NCBI RefSeq assembly: GCF_013366925.1
Contig: NZ_JAALDK010000001.1
Coordinates: forward strand, 1,557,089 to 1,621,088
Direction of reading: 5' to 3'
From: Paraburkholderia youngii
GTDB taxonomy: Bacteria > Pseudomonadota > Gammaproteobacteria > Burkholderiales > Burkholderiaceae
DNA: 64,000 bases
Position 1 is the first letter of the stretch; every line of letters starts with the position of its first letter. Positions 28,461-36,387 of the stretch are shown here, piece after piece. The translations under genes and the position numbers were made by a program. Below the pieces are notes generated by a model that saw only the letters and a list, made by a program, of their open reading frames with translations, was not told where the DNA came from and made no database searches.

Positions 28461-29004
28461 GTCAACAAAAGTTGTCGCGGACGGATTACGTATTACGAAT
28501 TCTCGAATGGGCTCAACGATCAAAGCATCAAGGTCAAGGTACGCGCCTGTTCCCGACAGACCGCGCCGAGCGACTCCCTATTGCCCGAGGGCGGCCATAT
28601 GCAGTGCTGGCTCAAACCGACGGCAAATGGGCAGCCGGGCACGTCACCCGCGACAGCTCCGTCGGTCTGCGAATTCGAACGTGGGGATGGCTGGTTCGCT
28701 CCCTTCAATCGGTCCGCTCTAGACCTGCAAGTAACAGTAGAATCCACAGGGCCGCCGTAGGTGATGTTGCGGTCCAAGGCAAGGGAGAATTAGGAGCGCT
28801 GTGCCTCAACCCCGACACGGCAGACGCTATGAAGATGCGACATATCGTGAGGCGCTGACCTAATCATCTGAAAGTGGATGCATGATGGAACGCGCTTTCG
28901 CGGGCGGCACACGCCGCCGCCGTACACGCTCGCGAACATGTCATGAGCGCCACGGATATTACTCCCGCGCATGAGGAGGCAGACGATCTGCCCACCAGGA
29001 GCCC
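28461..29004. other. Degenerate accessory sequence
   Basis: A plus-strand frame from 28448 (136 codons) has no recognisable domain. The segment around 28545-28570 resembles 32945-32970 (GTTCCC.ACA..CCGCGCCGAG), so this is part of the duplicated block. No gene is supported. Confidence 0.35.
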
Positions 29005-29193
29005 CTATACAGATCTGTTCGAGCCGGACGGCGTTTTTACCGCGAAATTAGAGGGTGTGCTGTAAGGTTGAGACCTTCTGCAAGGCGGCCTCTTTTGCCG
29101 CGCGTTGACCTGCGCTGCGGTCAGCCATTCGCCCAGCTCCAACACGGTCCGCATGGTTTCCTGGCGGCGGAGACGCTCGGTCAGCTGGATCAT
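29005..29193 (-). pseudogene. Degenerate N-terminus of an MbcA/ParS-like antitoxin gene
   Basis: ATG 29193 overlaps the preceding stop (ATGA). MIQLTERLRRQETMRTVLEL and GEWLTAAQVNARQKRPPCR resemble the N-terminal half of the gene at 29317 (GTNWLTAQTVGKRES). After about 40 residues the resemblance is lost, so the C-terminal half is missing. Confidence 0.45.
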
Positions 29194-29324
29194 GCGGAAC
29201 CTCCTATGCGGAAATTGACGTCGAATGCGTGCCCGTCCAGCGCGAAAGGATCGCGCAGGTTGTGCAAGTGCTCATTGCAGATGCCGATCTCAGTCATCCG
29301 CAACTTGCGCAGCGGACTAACCAT
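29190..29324 (-). CDS. 44-residue small protein in a chain of overlapping ORFs
   Basis: ATG 29324 overlaps the stop of the antitoxin-like gene (29317), and its own stop overlaps the next ATG (29193). The sequence begins MVSPLRKLRMTEIGICNEHL and ends VNFRIGGSA. The tight overlaps on both sides argue that it is translated, but no family is recognised. Confidence 0.45.
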   Translation of the reverse strand: MVSPLRKLRMTEIGICNEHLHNLRDPFALDGHAFDVNFRIGGSA

Positions 29325-29772
29325 GCACCTCCCCTGCCACATGGTCTCTCGCAGCCTCCAGCACAGCCGAAGGGGCCGACGTTATGACTTCGCGCGGGCG
29401 CTTGCCGTGCAACATGCTGTTCGTCGACTCAAACCATGAGGCGATCCGAAGAGGCGTGTATCCCTTGAACACCTTCAGGATCTCCACCATTTCAGCAATC
29501 GGATTTCCTAGCACGTCAAAGACGTAGCCGGGATACAAGGTCTCGCCAGCCCACTCGATGGCAAACACTTTACCTTCCGCCTGCCACTGGTCCGCCGCCT
29601 CCGTACTTACTCCCGCGCTCTCCCGCTTACCGACCGTCTGTGCCGTCAACCAATTCGTACCGTTGAGCACCGCTTGTGCCGCCTTCGCCTCCATCCCGTC
29701 GCGCAAAGGTGCGGCCTCCACCTTTGTCCTGTCGTCTCGTTGCGCTTTCTCCATCGCCCGCTCCGTGATCAA
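29317..29772 (-). CDS. MbcA/ParS-like (DUF2384-type) antitoxin-domain protein
   Basis: 151 residues from a TTG at 29772 that overlaps the previous stop (TTGA). The N-terminal half has NWLTAQTVGKRESAGVS then EGKVFAIEWAGETLYPGYVF. The C-terminal half, EMVEILKVFKGYTPLRIASW then MLHGKRPREVITSAPSAVLE, has the Trp...Leu.G.RP arrangement of the MbcA/ParS toxin-binding domain. Such domains neutralise RES-type toxins, but no RES gene is visible nearby. It may instead be a stand-alone regulator. Confidence 0.55.
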   Translation of the reverse strand: MITERAMEKAQRDDRTKVEAAPLRDGMEAKAAQAVLNGTNWLTAQTVGKRESAGVSTEAADQWQAEGKVFAIEWAGETLYPGYVFDVLGNPIAEMVEILKVFKGYTPLRIASWFESTNSMLHGKRPREVITSAPSAVLEAARDHVAGEVHG

Positions 29773-29999
29773 TTTTCGGGTTCACTATGCATGGCCGACC
29801 ACACTACATCGCCCGCCGAAACGACCGCCTCCTTGCCACCGACCAGAGCAAACAGCGCCCTCGCAAGTTCGTTGAGTTTTGAGCGCATGCCTAGCCGTGT
29901 AACGCACCTCTCGCCTCTACCTGCGCCGCGAAAATCACACTCCCGGGGTCCCTTGGCGAGCAAATCGAGGTGCCGACCAGCATCTTTGTTCCTGTACAT
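29769..29999 (-). CDS. Small hypothetical protein upstream of antitoxin-like gene
   Basis: 76 codons ending at 29769, overlapping the TTG start of the next gene. The C-terminal part (RSKLNELARALFALVGGKEA then VVSAGDVVWSAMHSEPEN) looks like a short helical domain. The N-terminal part may be non-native, so the real start could be the internal ATG at about 29882. Family unknown. Confidence 0.4.
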   Translation of the reverse strand: MYRNKDAGRHLDLLAKGPRECDFRGAGRGERCVTRLGMRSKLNELARALFALVGGKEAVVSAGDVVWSAMHSEPEN

Positions 30000-30030
30000 C
30001 CTGACTCAATAACGGGGCTAGACCCAGATC

Positions 30031-30379
30031 CCATGGCGGATGCGCTCGAGAGTCGTTTGGACACGGTCCACCCCAATTACGGCCGACAGCAGTCGACCGG
30101 TCTGGCCATTCCGAGTGCCTGGTTAGGCGTCAGCAGCCATTGAATCCCGATCACGGAATTTTCAAACACGTCCGTAGCATCCTCGTATGCATGGACGATC
30201 CGTGCCTCCAGACCGACTGGATCCACTTGTCCGGCTGGCTGACCGCTTTCGAGCCGCGCCCGGATGCGCATCAACACGCGCTCGGGGTCGGGCTCGCCAG
30301 GCCACGATTCTCCACATGCATCTCCCATCCCATTCCTCATCTCGTCCGGTACCGGAAACGCACCTCCCGCCGCTATCAT
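30031..30379 (-). pseudogene. Xre/ParS-type antitoxin, one-base deletion near the end
   Basis: The main frame reads VLMRIRARLESGQPAGQVDP, ARIVHAYEDATDVFENSVIG and IQWLLTPNQALGMARPV, then stops as CCRP. The next frame over gives RLLSAVIGVDRVQTTLERI and RHGIWV before a stop at 30031, exactly the expected C-terminal helix of ParS antitoxins. Restoring one C in GGTCGACTGCTG would rebuild ARPVDLLS. The partner RES toxin is not seen. Confidence 0.75.
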
Positions 30380-30494
30380 GCGGCACGAGCGATCGCCCAG
30401 ATGGCTCCGCCTTCAATCGTCAGGACCACAGACTATATTGACGATAAACAGTGCCCGACGCTGGTCAGGCGGCCGGCTCGTGCGACTCATCTCG

Positions 30495-30932
30495 TCAGCG
30501 TTGGCCGCCAAGAAAGTCGAACCAATCGTGCGCATAGGCGCAGCCGTGATCGGGAATGGACGAACCGCTCAGGTTCTGATCAAAGAATGTTCGAGTGGGC
30601 TCCGGGATCTCGTCCAGCCGCACGTAATGGTGGCCCGCATCGTTCGTCCGGACCGTCACTGCGGGTTTCACAGGTCGCGGTGGAAGTTCTTCGCGACCGT
30701 CATTGAGGGCAGCCGCGACGCAGCGCGCAGTGAGATCCCATACACTGCTCGCCCATCGCGGATAATCTCGGACGAATGCAGGCTCGCCGACCACACCGAG
30801 CGACGCTTCTTGCAAGATCACCCTATAGTCCCCAAGTGCGCCGTCGCCCAGCCGCGCAATGTCCGCCGTTGCGATGACACGCTTCGCGCATTCACTTCCA
30901 CAAGGTAGCAACTCAACGGTGACTCGCAGCAT
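30495..30932 (-). CDS. Hypothetical protein (Burkholderiaceae small family)
   Basis: 145 residues from ATG 30932, with GGGGAGGTGAGTCGG upstream. It opens MLRVTVELLPCGSECAKRVI, with IARLGDGALGDYRVILQEAS and VRLDEIPEPTRTFFDQNLSG following, and ends CAYAHDWFDFLGGQR. I recall close relatives as hypothetical proteins in Burkholderia next to BPSL0761-family genes, which is the case here (16 bp gap). No catalytic motif is evident. Confidence 0.7.
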   Translation of the reverse strand: MLRVTVELLPCGSECAKRVIATADIARLGDGALGDYRVILQEASLGVVGEPAFVRDYPRWASSVWDLTARCVAAALNDGREELPPRPVKPAVTVRTNDAGHHYVRLDEIPEPTRTFFDQNLSGSSIPDHGCAYAHDWFDFLGGQR

Positions 30933-30948
30933 CCGACTCACCTCCCCT

Positions 30949-31233
30949 TCAGCGACTCTGGGAATTGCGAGAGCTGTGAAGCAACTTCTTGGTAGCCAGC
31001 GCATCCGATCTGGACGTCGGCGATTGAGAGTAATCCTCCCTCAACGTTCCCCACAGCGTCGGAAGTGAATTGCTTGAGAGCTCAATGTCGGCGTCTGACG
31101 GGAAGTGTCGCAAGAGTTGAATGGCCAGGGTACGGACAAGGCAGTGGTTAAACCGGCCGGTATGACCAGCAAGTATCGCGAGTAACTGTCTCGTCCCACG
31201 CACGGAGCGGGTCCGTTCTGCAGGCGTCGTCAT
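30949..31233 (-). CDS. BPSL0761-family protein, copy 1
   Basis: 94 residues from ATG 31233 (GGAGGGTGCG ribosome site). MTTPAERTRSVRGTRQLLAI and RTLAIQLLRHFPSDADIELS are the family hallmarks: an N-terminal MTTP.ERT.A box and an LLRH(Y/F)P segment. The C-terminal third (REDYSQSPTSRSDALATKKL) looks abnormal, so the end may be frameshifted. It is the first gene after the palindromic promoter at 31295 and starts a run of short minus-strand genes. Function unknown. Confidence 0.7.
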   Translation of the reverse strand: MTTPAERTRSVRGTRQLLAILAGHTGRFNHCLVRTLAIQLLRHFPSDADIELSSNSLPTLWGTLREDYSQSPTSRSDALATKKLLHSSRNSQSR

Positions 31234-31294
31234 CGCACCCTCCATTGCTTGCCGCACGACACGGGGGCTAGCTCAAAACAATCCCATTTACATG

Positions 31295-31322
31295 ATTATA
31301 GTCTCATATATGAGATATGCAA
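31295..31322 (-). promoter_or_regulatory. Palindrome-spacer promoter, copy 2
   Basis: Minus strand: TTGCAT (31322-31317), a 16 bp spacer ATCTCATATATGAGAC, then TATAAT (31300-31295). The spacer contains the perfect palindrome TCTCATATATGAGA. It lies about 60 bp upstream of the BPSL0761-family start at 31233. A repressor dimer bound here would cover the whole promoter. Confidence 0.75.
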
Positions 31323-31513
31323 GCTGCGGCAAGTGGCATTTCCAGGCATACTGCATTCCGATGGGGGAACGCTGGCGGCACAAAAAGTAACGCGACCACG
31401 GCGAGGGGACTCTCCTGATCATCTACACCGCACCTGCAACCTGTCGGCTGCATCGGCGCCACACTCGGGGTGCTGCCAAGGTGATAAAGCCCACGCAGAA
31501 GATGAAGTCGGGG

Positions 31514-31705
31514 TTAGGTTACGTCTGTGAGGTCCACGCGAAAATCCGCTCGACCCAATGCCCTCATGCACTGCAAGTAAAACGCGAAGCTAAAGCTACC
31601 TCTAGACAGCTTGTTCGCGATAGATCGTTCAGTCTCGCTCCCTTCGCGGAGTGCCTTTGATGCCCGGTTGACTCCCGCCCAGCTCACCGAGACGTTGGGC
31701 AGCAC
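31514..31705 (-). pseudogene. DUF6471-domain protein, N-terminally damaged copy
   Basis: From the stop at 31514 back, SETERSIANKLSRGSFSFAF and YLQCMRALGRADFRVDLTDV match the intact copy at 33049 almost residue for residue. Upstream of SETERS the sequence diverges into the end of the zinc-ribbon gene at 31629, so the first third including the start is missing. Confidence 0.8.
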
Positions 31706-32183
31706 TGCCCGCCTTAGCTGGTAGGAATTGGCGCAGTTTCGTTGTCAGTTCGATTGCGTCATCAGGCAATGATAACCATGACGCGCACAAGCTATCGGAG
31801 TAACTAGCCCAAGCGAATGCCAGATCATGATCCGTATAGAAGCGACCTTGTTCACCGAGACAATCCCTCATTTTCCGAATGGCGTCGGGATACGCTTTGA
31901 CAGACTTTTTGGCCTTGACATGCAGGTCGTGGGGCCACACTGGGTCCATCCACGACTCAGGTGGCGAGATCCGCAGCCATGCTCCGAGCGTTTCCTTGAC
32001 GCACTGCTGGCACAGGTCGATTTCGACCGTGCACCCATCACCGAAAATCGAATCGAAGCCTCCGCGGAAAGAGACTGACAGAATTTCTTGCCACTCTGGA
32101 TCGTCGGGCGTCATGCGGCGCTGGCAGCGATCACAGGTACACGCGGCAACGTCCTGCACGACTTTATCTTGATATTCGAGCAT
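31629..32183 (-). CDS. Hypothetical protein with CxxC/CxxC zinc-ribbon-like N-terminus
   Basis: 184 codons. VAACTCDRCQRRMTPDDPEW and CTVEIDLCQQCVKETLGAWL each carry a CxxC pair, and FRGGFDSIFGDG lies between, a layout seen in widespread small zinc-ribbon hypotheticals. The last 30 or so codons overlap the damaged DUF6471 copy and look non-native, so the original stop has probably been lost. Function unknown. Confidence 0.6.
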   Translation of the reverse strand: MLEYQDKVVQDVAACTCDRCQRRMTPDDPEWQEILSVSFRGGFDSIFGDGCTVEIDLCQQCVKETLGAWLRISPPESWMDPVWPHDLHVKAKKSVKAYPDAIRKMRDCLGEQGRFYTDHDLAFAWASYSDSLCASWLSLPDDAIELTTKLRQFLPAKAGSAAQRLGELGGSQPGIKGTPRRERD

Positions 32184-32189
32184 GTTTCA

Positions 32190-32450
32190 CCAGTGAGTGT
32201 GCTTGAGAAGGATCGCCACCAAGACGGCCATTGAGACCGACGCGCAGACATGCCACCCAAATGATGCTCCACTTCATGCAGTCGATCGAACGGGGCGTCT
32301 CCCCAGCGGACTACCCGTGCGGTGCTCCTGCCACGTGGTCCCTCGCATCCTCCGGCACCGCAGCCCGGGGCGGGCGCAGCCGTATTGGCATGCAGCGCAC
32401 CTTCGCGAGGACCACCACCCGTTATGCTCGTCCATCGGTTTGCCAGATCG
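32190..32450 (-). other. Remnant of a second MbcA-like gene end
   Basis: The stretch CTGCCACGTGGTCCCTCGCATCC around 32329 parallels CTGCCACATGGTCTCTCGCAGCC near 29334, the 3' end of the antitoxin-like gene. No frame is intact. It supports duplication of the whole small-gene block. Confidence 0.4.
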
Positions 32451-32792
32451 TCAAGACCTCGCGTCGCTGTCGGTGCGCTTCACAATCCTCCGACTCACTG
32501 CGTCATCCCCGACTTGGCGAACATGTTGGGCGTCCGGACACAATGTCTCGTTGTTAGACTCATTCGATTCCGACATTGACGGACCCGAATCGCCCCCGTG
32601 CAACGCTCCCCATATTGTCGGAAGTGAACGGCTTGAGTGTGCGATGTCGGCGTCTGACGGAAAGTGGCGCAACAGTCGAATAGCCAGAGTCCGGACAAGC
32701 GCATGATTAAACCGGCCGGTGTGACCAGCTAGTATCTCGAGGAACTGTCTGGTCCCGTGCACCGAGCGTGTGCGTTCTGCAGGTGTCGTCAT
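32451..32792 (-). CDS. BPSL0761-family protein, copy 2
   Basis: 113 codons from ATG 32792, with GGAGAGCGAA upstream. MTTPAERTRSVHGTRQFLEI and RTLAIRLLRHFPSDADIAHS match copy 1 at 30949 closely. The two copies diverge after about residue 65, and here the tail (NETLCPDAQHVRQVGDDAVS) looks non-native, so at least one copy is frameshifted near its end. It follows the palindromic promoter at 32868 by about 75 bp. Confidence 0.65.
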   Translation of the reverse strand: MTTPAERTRSVHGTRQFLEILAGHTGRFNHALVRTLAIRLLRHFPSDADIAHSSRSLPTIWGALHGGDSGPSMSESNESNNETLCPDAQHVRQVGDDAVSRRIVKRTDSDARS

Positions 32793-32867
32793 TTCGCTCT
32801 CCGCGCGCCCTGACGGCACGTCCACACCGGCCAGTTCGCACCTGCCAATCGTCATCTTGATAACAAG

Positions 32868-32895
32868 ACTATAGTCTCATATACGAGATGTTCAA
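32868..32895 (-). promoter_or_regulatory. Palindrome-spacer promoter, copy 3
   Basis: Minus strand: TTGAAC (32895-32890), 16 bp spacer ATCTCGTATATGAGAC, TATAGT (32873-32868). One arm of the palindrome has a single change. It precedes the second BPSL0761-family gene. Confidence 0.72.
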
Positions 32896-33048
32896 GTCGG
32901 AAGCGATGTTGGGGGATGTATTAAAACGTCAAAGCGCGACTCACGCCGGTGTTCCCAACAAGCCGCGCCGAGAGAATCTGCAGTCTGAAGGCACCATGGT
33001 TTATGTTGTCCAGAAGAGCGGCCAAGCCCGGCAGGTGCAATAACGGAG

Positions 33049-33276
33049 TTACGTTACGTCAGTAAGGTCTATGCGGAAATCTGTTCGTCCCAACGCTCTC
33101 ATGCATTGCAGATAAAAGGCAAAGCTGAAGCTACCGCGGGACAACTTGTTAGCGATAGAACGCTCCGTCTCGCTGACCCCAATGGCAGCGAGTGATACGG
33201 CTAGTTGTCGATAGCTAACGCCGTGCCGAACAAGCTCCGCACGAAGCACGTTTCTCGCTACCTGATACCAATCCAT
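33049..33276 (-). CDS. DUF6471-domain protein, intact
   Basis: 75 residues. MDWYQVARNVLRAELVRHGV and SYRQLAVSLAAIGVSETERS form a helix-turn-helix-like start, followed by IANKLSRGSFSFAFYLQCMR and ALGRTDFRIDLTDVT. DUF6471 proteins are short, probably DNA-binding, and often accompany mobile or toxin-antitoxin genes. It lies 55 bp downstream of the palindromic promoter at 33331 and is a candidate for the repressor that reads these operators, though nothing proves this. Confidence 0.85.
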   Translation of the reverse strand: MDWYQVARNVLRAELVRHGVSYRQLAVSLAAIGVSETERSIANKLSRGSFSFAFYLQCMRALGRTDFRIDLTDVT

Positions 33277-33330
33277 CCGCCGCGCCCCCGCAAAAAAGGC
33301 GCATTATTCCTTGCCTCTCTCGGATATGCC

Positions 33331-33358
33331 TCTATAATCCCACATATGGGATTTTTAC
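33331..33358 (-). promoter_or_regulatory. Palindrome-spacer promoter, copy 4
   Basis: Minus strand: 16 bp spacer ATCCCATATGTGGGAT followed by TATAGA (33336-33331); the upstream hexamer is GTAAAA. Both arms carry the change T to C and its complement A to G relative to copies 1-3, so the dyad symmetry is kept. It precedes the DUF6471 gene. Confidence 0.65.
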
Positions 33359-33751
33359 ATCCTTTTTGGGATCGCCATGCCACCTGGAAAATAACGTGCA
33401 GATTGATGCCCTGCGCGCTACATGCTGCTAGGCCCCTTTCGGCTGGTTATTGAGTGCCACGCGGACTTGGATTCAGTTGCACTAGTCCCGCCATCTCCAC
33501 CGTAAGAGGTGGTTCAATGTGCGCGATCACTTCGTCCTCTACGCCCATTCATGCGCGGCCCATTGGATAAAAATCGGCAGCTTGGCCCCTGAAAGCTCGT
33601 AGATCTCTAGCCGAGACCTCGCCTCACTATGAGTCCAGAAAGCGCGCATCGCTCAAGAACATCGTACGAGTCAGCAATGGTGACGTTCAAAAATGGACAA
33701 AGTCGGCAACCCGCGCGGGTTCACCCCGTTCGAAATACCGGTTGACTTCGT
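33359..33751. other. Intergenic between small-gene block and tniQ
   Basis: Only short broken frames are seen. It presumably contains the border between the promoter/small-gene block and the Tn7-like region, but no transposon end was recognised. Confidence 0.35.
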
Positions 33752-34663
33752 ATGCTGTATTTCCCCTCGCCTTATCCGGACGAATTGTTAGGCGGTCTGC
33801 TTATTCGGGCTTGCCACCATCTTGGCTTATCGCCGACTGCACTGGTTCATTTGCTAGGGGATGGGTCAGGCGATTTGTCTTTCGTTTACCCTTCGTTTTT
33901 CAACGGCATTTCGCGCCTCACCCGCGTTCCAACTCAGGAGTTGCTAATAAACCATACTGTTTTCCCTTATGCAGCGATAGGTCTGTCGACACAAAAGCGC
34001 TCCATCCTCGCGCGTGATTTACTGTCAGCGTCAGCGCGCGGAAATAGCGTTCGCCTCCGCTCTACTCTCGGGCTTCACATCGAGGCGCTTTCGTGCCGAC
34101 GTTATTGCGAACAATGTTGCCATGAAGACCGCGACCGTAACGGAGAAAGTTACTGGCACACGCAACACATGCTGCCCGGCGTTTTTGTGTGCCCGCATCA
34201 CGGAAAGACACTCCATATCTCAGGTATTTCAGTGCTGCCAAAACTGTCGGCAGGCAACGCCAAGCTTCCCCAAGAGGTCACGGGACAACCTGGCAACTGG
34301 GGCCTCGACGAGCAGAGCATGAGACGCCTGGCGAGAGCCGTGTTAGACACAACGGACTTGCCCGCGCACACCTGGGACACAGCGAGTTTAGAGTATTGCG
34401 CCATCGTTTCTTCGATCGCCGCCACGCACGAACATCGCCATTGGCATGTGGACCCGATGGTAGCTCAGTTTGGTCGTTTCTATGGACTCGAGTTCCTCCA
34501 AAGAATCGGTCTCGGCTTGACGTCCCTGGATACAGATGCGTGGCCGGCAACGCTGTTGCGCGGCGCTCACCCATATTTACTTTTGCAGTTGCGCCACATC
34601 CTGCTTCGTCTCTTTCTTCAAACCGCGTGGAGGCCTAAAGACCAGACACCACACAAACCCTAG
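33752..34663 (+). CDS. tniQ: TniQ-family transposition protein
   Basis: 303 residues. The N-terminal MLYFPSPYPDELLGGLLIRA and CHHLGLSPTALVHLLG are the family opening (P.P..dE...S...R), and a zinc-binding region follows: YCEQCCHEDRDRNGESYWHT then GVFVCPHHGKTL. TniQ/TnsD proteins bridge a target site or guide complex to TnsC. The protein is at the short end of the family, lacking an obvious C-terminal DNA-binding extension. It lies about 2.6 kb upstream of tnsA, separated by an opposite-strand gene, so membership in the same transposon is an inference. Confidence 0.8.
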   Translation: MLYFPSPYPDELLGGLLIRACHHLGLSPTALVHLLGDGSGDLSFVYPSFFNGISRLTRVPTQELLINHTVFPYAAIGLSTQKRSILARDLLSASARGNSVRLRSTLGLHIEALSCRRYCEQCCHEDRDRNGESYWHTQHMLPGVFVCPHHGKTLHISGISVLPKLSAGNAKLPQEVTGQPGNWGLDEQSMRRLARAVLDTTDLPAHTWDTASLEYCAIVSSIAATHEHRHWHVDPMVAQFGRFYGLEFLQRIGLGLTSLDTDAWPATLLRGAHPYLLLQLRHILLRLFLQTAWRPKDQTPHKP

Positions 34664-35153
34664 ATTGTCACAATTGCTTGCGCAATCGTCCCCTTCATCC
34701 ACCGGAACCAGCGCTCCACGCCACGGCAGTCTGCGACTCGATCCGATTTGTCGCTGCTCACTGACATGTCACGCTGGCGCCCCCGTTCGCAAACACAGAT
34801 TACGGTCGACATTCAAGCCCGTGGGCAGCCTAGCAATTCGCTCGTGCTGAAGACTTACGCGGCGCCTGGAGCATCGCGCCCCACACAGCCACAGGATGTT
34901 CAAGTCGCTCGCGTGGAAGCATCAGATGCAGCTTTGAGACCACAGGCTAGGGCGCCGACGTCGGCTTCACCAACGGAAGCAGCGCTGCCTACTCGGTCGC
35001 CATCCTTATGGCCGTTGACCAACTGGCGCCCCGAAGCAGGAGAGATCAGCCAGACTGCATGTCCGAACCGGATGGACTTGCGTGTCATGGAGCGAGCGCC
35101 TGCGGAGCACTCCATCACCACGATGTAGGCTTGAAGAGTTGCGAAGAATTCGA
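34664..35153. other. Stretch between tniQ and the 324-residue gene
   Basis: A 126-codon plus-strand frame (34748-35128) begins MSLLTDMSRWRPRSQTQITV and is Ala/Pro/Ser-rich, without a recognised domain. It may be decayed sequence. Nothing else is supported. Confidence 0.3.
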
Positions 35154-36128
35154 TCAACTGGATGCGATATCTTTGCTAGCCGCGACGAGCTTACTCTTCC
35201 ACAACTCAAATTCCTTTGCTCGACCAGCAATGCTGCGCAATTTCCCGCTTTTTTCCACTGACAGACCCCAGACTGGCAATCCCCGCTCACGAAGGTCATT
35301 AACCAAATGAACTATCTCAATGTTAGAACTGGAGTTCATCCGAATTCGGGAATGCCAGTGAGACAAGAACATACTAAACATCTGGCATAGGTTAGTGAAA
35401 AAGGCGGACTGCAACTTGTCATACCGTCCCTTCCTAAGTACTGCGAGTAAAAGGCCACACTCGAGATATCCCTGCATTTCATAATATCCATCGATGTATC
35501 CTTCGACATCACCGACCGCCTCGGCCCGCCTCATGCGAAAAAAAACCGTATTCAGCAACGCCCACTGACTCGATCGACCGAAGTAGCCGCGCACCTTTCT
35601 TTCCCTTGTACTATGAAAAATATCTCCGCACGAGAAAGAAGTTTCCAGATCATGCGTCTCGGTGATCTCGAATCCCATCCCTTCCACGCTCGACAACAGT
35701 GCATCAAGATCCGTCAGATCCCACGAACATCTCTTTGCTATCTTCCAAATTGGCGCGTCAATCAGCTCATCAAAAAGCGCACACCTGTCTCCGAATTTGG
35801 TCCTACTCGAAGCGACGACACCGTTCTTGCGCCTCGCCGAGGCATCGAATGAACCGATAAATCGACTCATCCGAACAAAACGTTGCTTTACCGCGAGAGG
35901 GCTATCCGTTAGGTTACACATAGCTTGCGCCATCGTGTGCGGCCTGCTACTGCCCGCGATTTCTGCAACAAGTCGAAAGAAGAGAAGCCATCTGACGACA
36001 TCTAATTCCCTTTCGCGCGTCGCGTGGTTCCACCTTAAGTAGTCTCCCGGATCAAGCTGCAGACAGTGATCAGCGCACCGCTCAACCAGCGATATGGGTG
36101 TAAAGGACCGGGCAAGATCTACGAACAT
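35154..36128 (-). CDS. Unrecognised protein, 324 residues, in Tn7-like region
   Basis: The start at ATG 36128 is chosen because GGGAGGAAAA stands directly before it; a TTG extends the frame to 36155. The sequence is mainly helical and soluble, with SPLAVKQRFVRMSRFIGSFD, SWDLTDLDALLSSVEGMGF and YGRSS-like aromatic stretches (GYFGRSSQWALLNTVFFRM, YIDGYYEMQGYLECGLLLAV). No catalytic motif, zinc site or membrane segment is evident. The gene is lower in GC than the core genes and lies between tniQ and tnsA in the opposite orientation, so it is probable cargo or an accessory of the element. Confidence 0.6.
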   Translation of the reverse strand: MFVDLARSFTPISLVERCADHCLQLDPGDYLRWNHATRERELDVVRWLLFFRLVAEIAGSSRPHTMAQAMCNLTDSPLAVKQRFVRMSRFIGSFDASARRKNGVVASSRTKFGDRCALFDELIDAPIWKIAKRCSWDLTDLDALLSSVEGMGFEITETHDLETSFSCGDIFHSTRERKVRGYFGRSSQWALLNTVFFRMRRAEAVGDVEGYIDGYYEMQGYLECGLLLAVLRKGRYDKLQSAFFTNLCQMFSMFLSHWHSRIRMNSSSNIEIVHLVNDLRERGLPVWGLSVEKSGKLRSIAGRAKEFELWKSKLVAASKDIASS

Positions 36129-36177
36129 TTTTCCTCCCAAAATGTTACGTGACAACTCGACAGCTTGGAGACATCGT

Positions 36178-36288
36178 ATGCCTAAAAAAGAAGCGCCCTC
36201 CGCCTATGCGGCGCAGCACGAACCCCGGGCGCGCAGTACCGCTAAAGCCGAAACTAAACTGATACATACGGCCTGTCGTGGCAGTTAA
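36178..36288 (+). CDS. Possible 36-residue peptide upstream of tnsA
   Basis: ATG 36178 opens MPKKEAPSAYAAQHEPRARS and ends LIHTACRGS. No ribosome site of note and no family. It may be chance coding. Confidence 0.2.
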   Translation: MPKKEAPSAYAAQHEPRARSTAKAETKLIHTACRGS

Positions 36289-36387
36289 TCGTTATCTACA
36301 TAAAAGAACAATCTCTGTATACAGGAACCGCTAATGCGTGCGCCGACCAGACGGTGTCTTTCGGCGCATAGTTTCTCGGAGGAGTAA

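Noticed and set aside
28433..33358. Possible CRISPR-like array because short palindromes recur
   Set aside because: The four repeats are 0.5-2.9 kb apart, lie in promoter positions and have no regular spacers; no cas genes are present.
36283..36330. Transposon left end (CGTTATCTACA similar to the inverse of sequence near 45730)
   Set aside because: The shared word is only about 8 bases and no series of TnsB-like repeats accompanies it.
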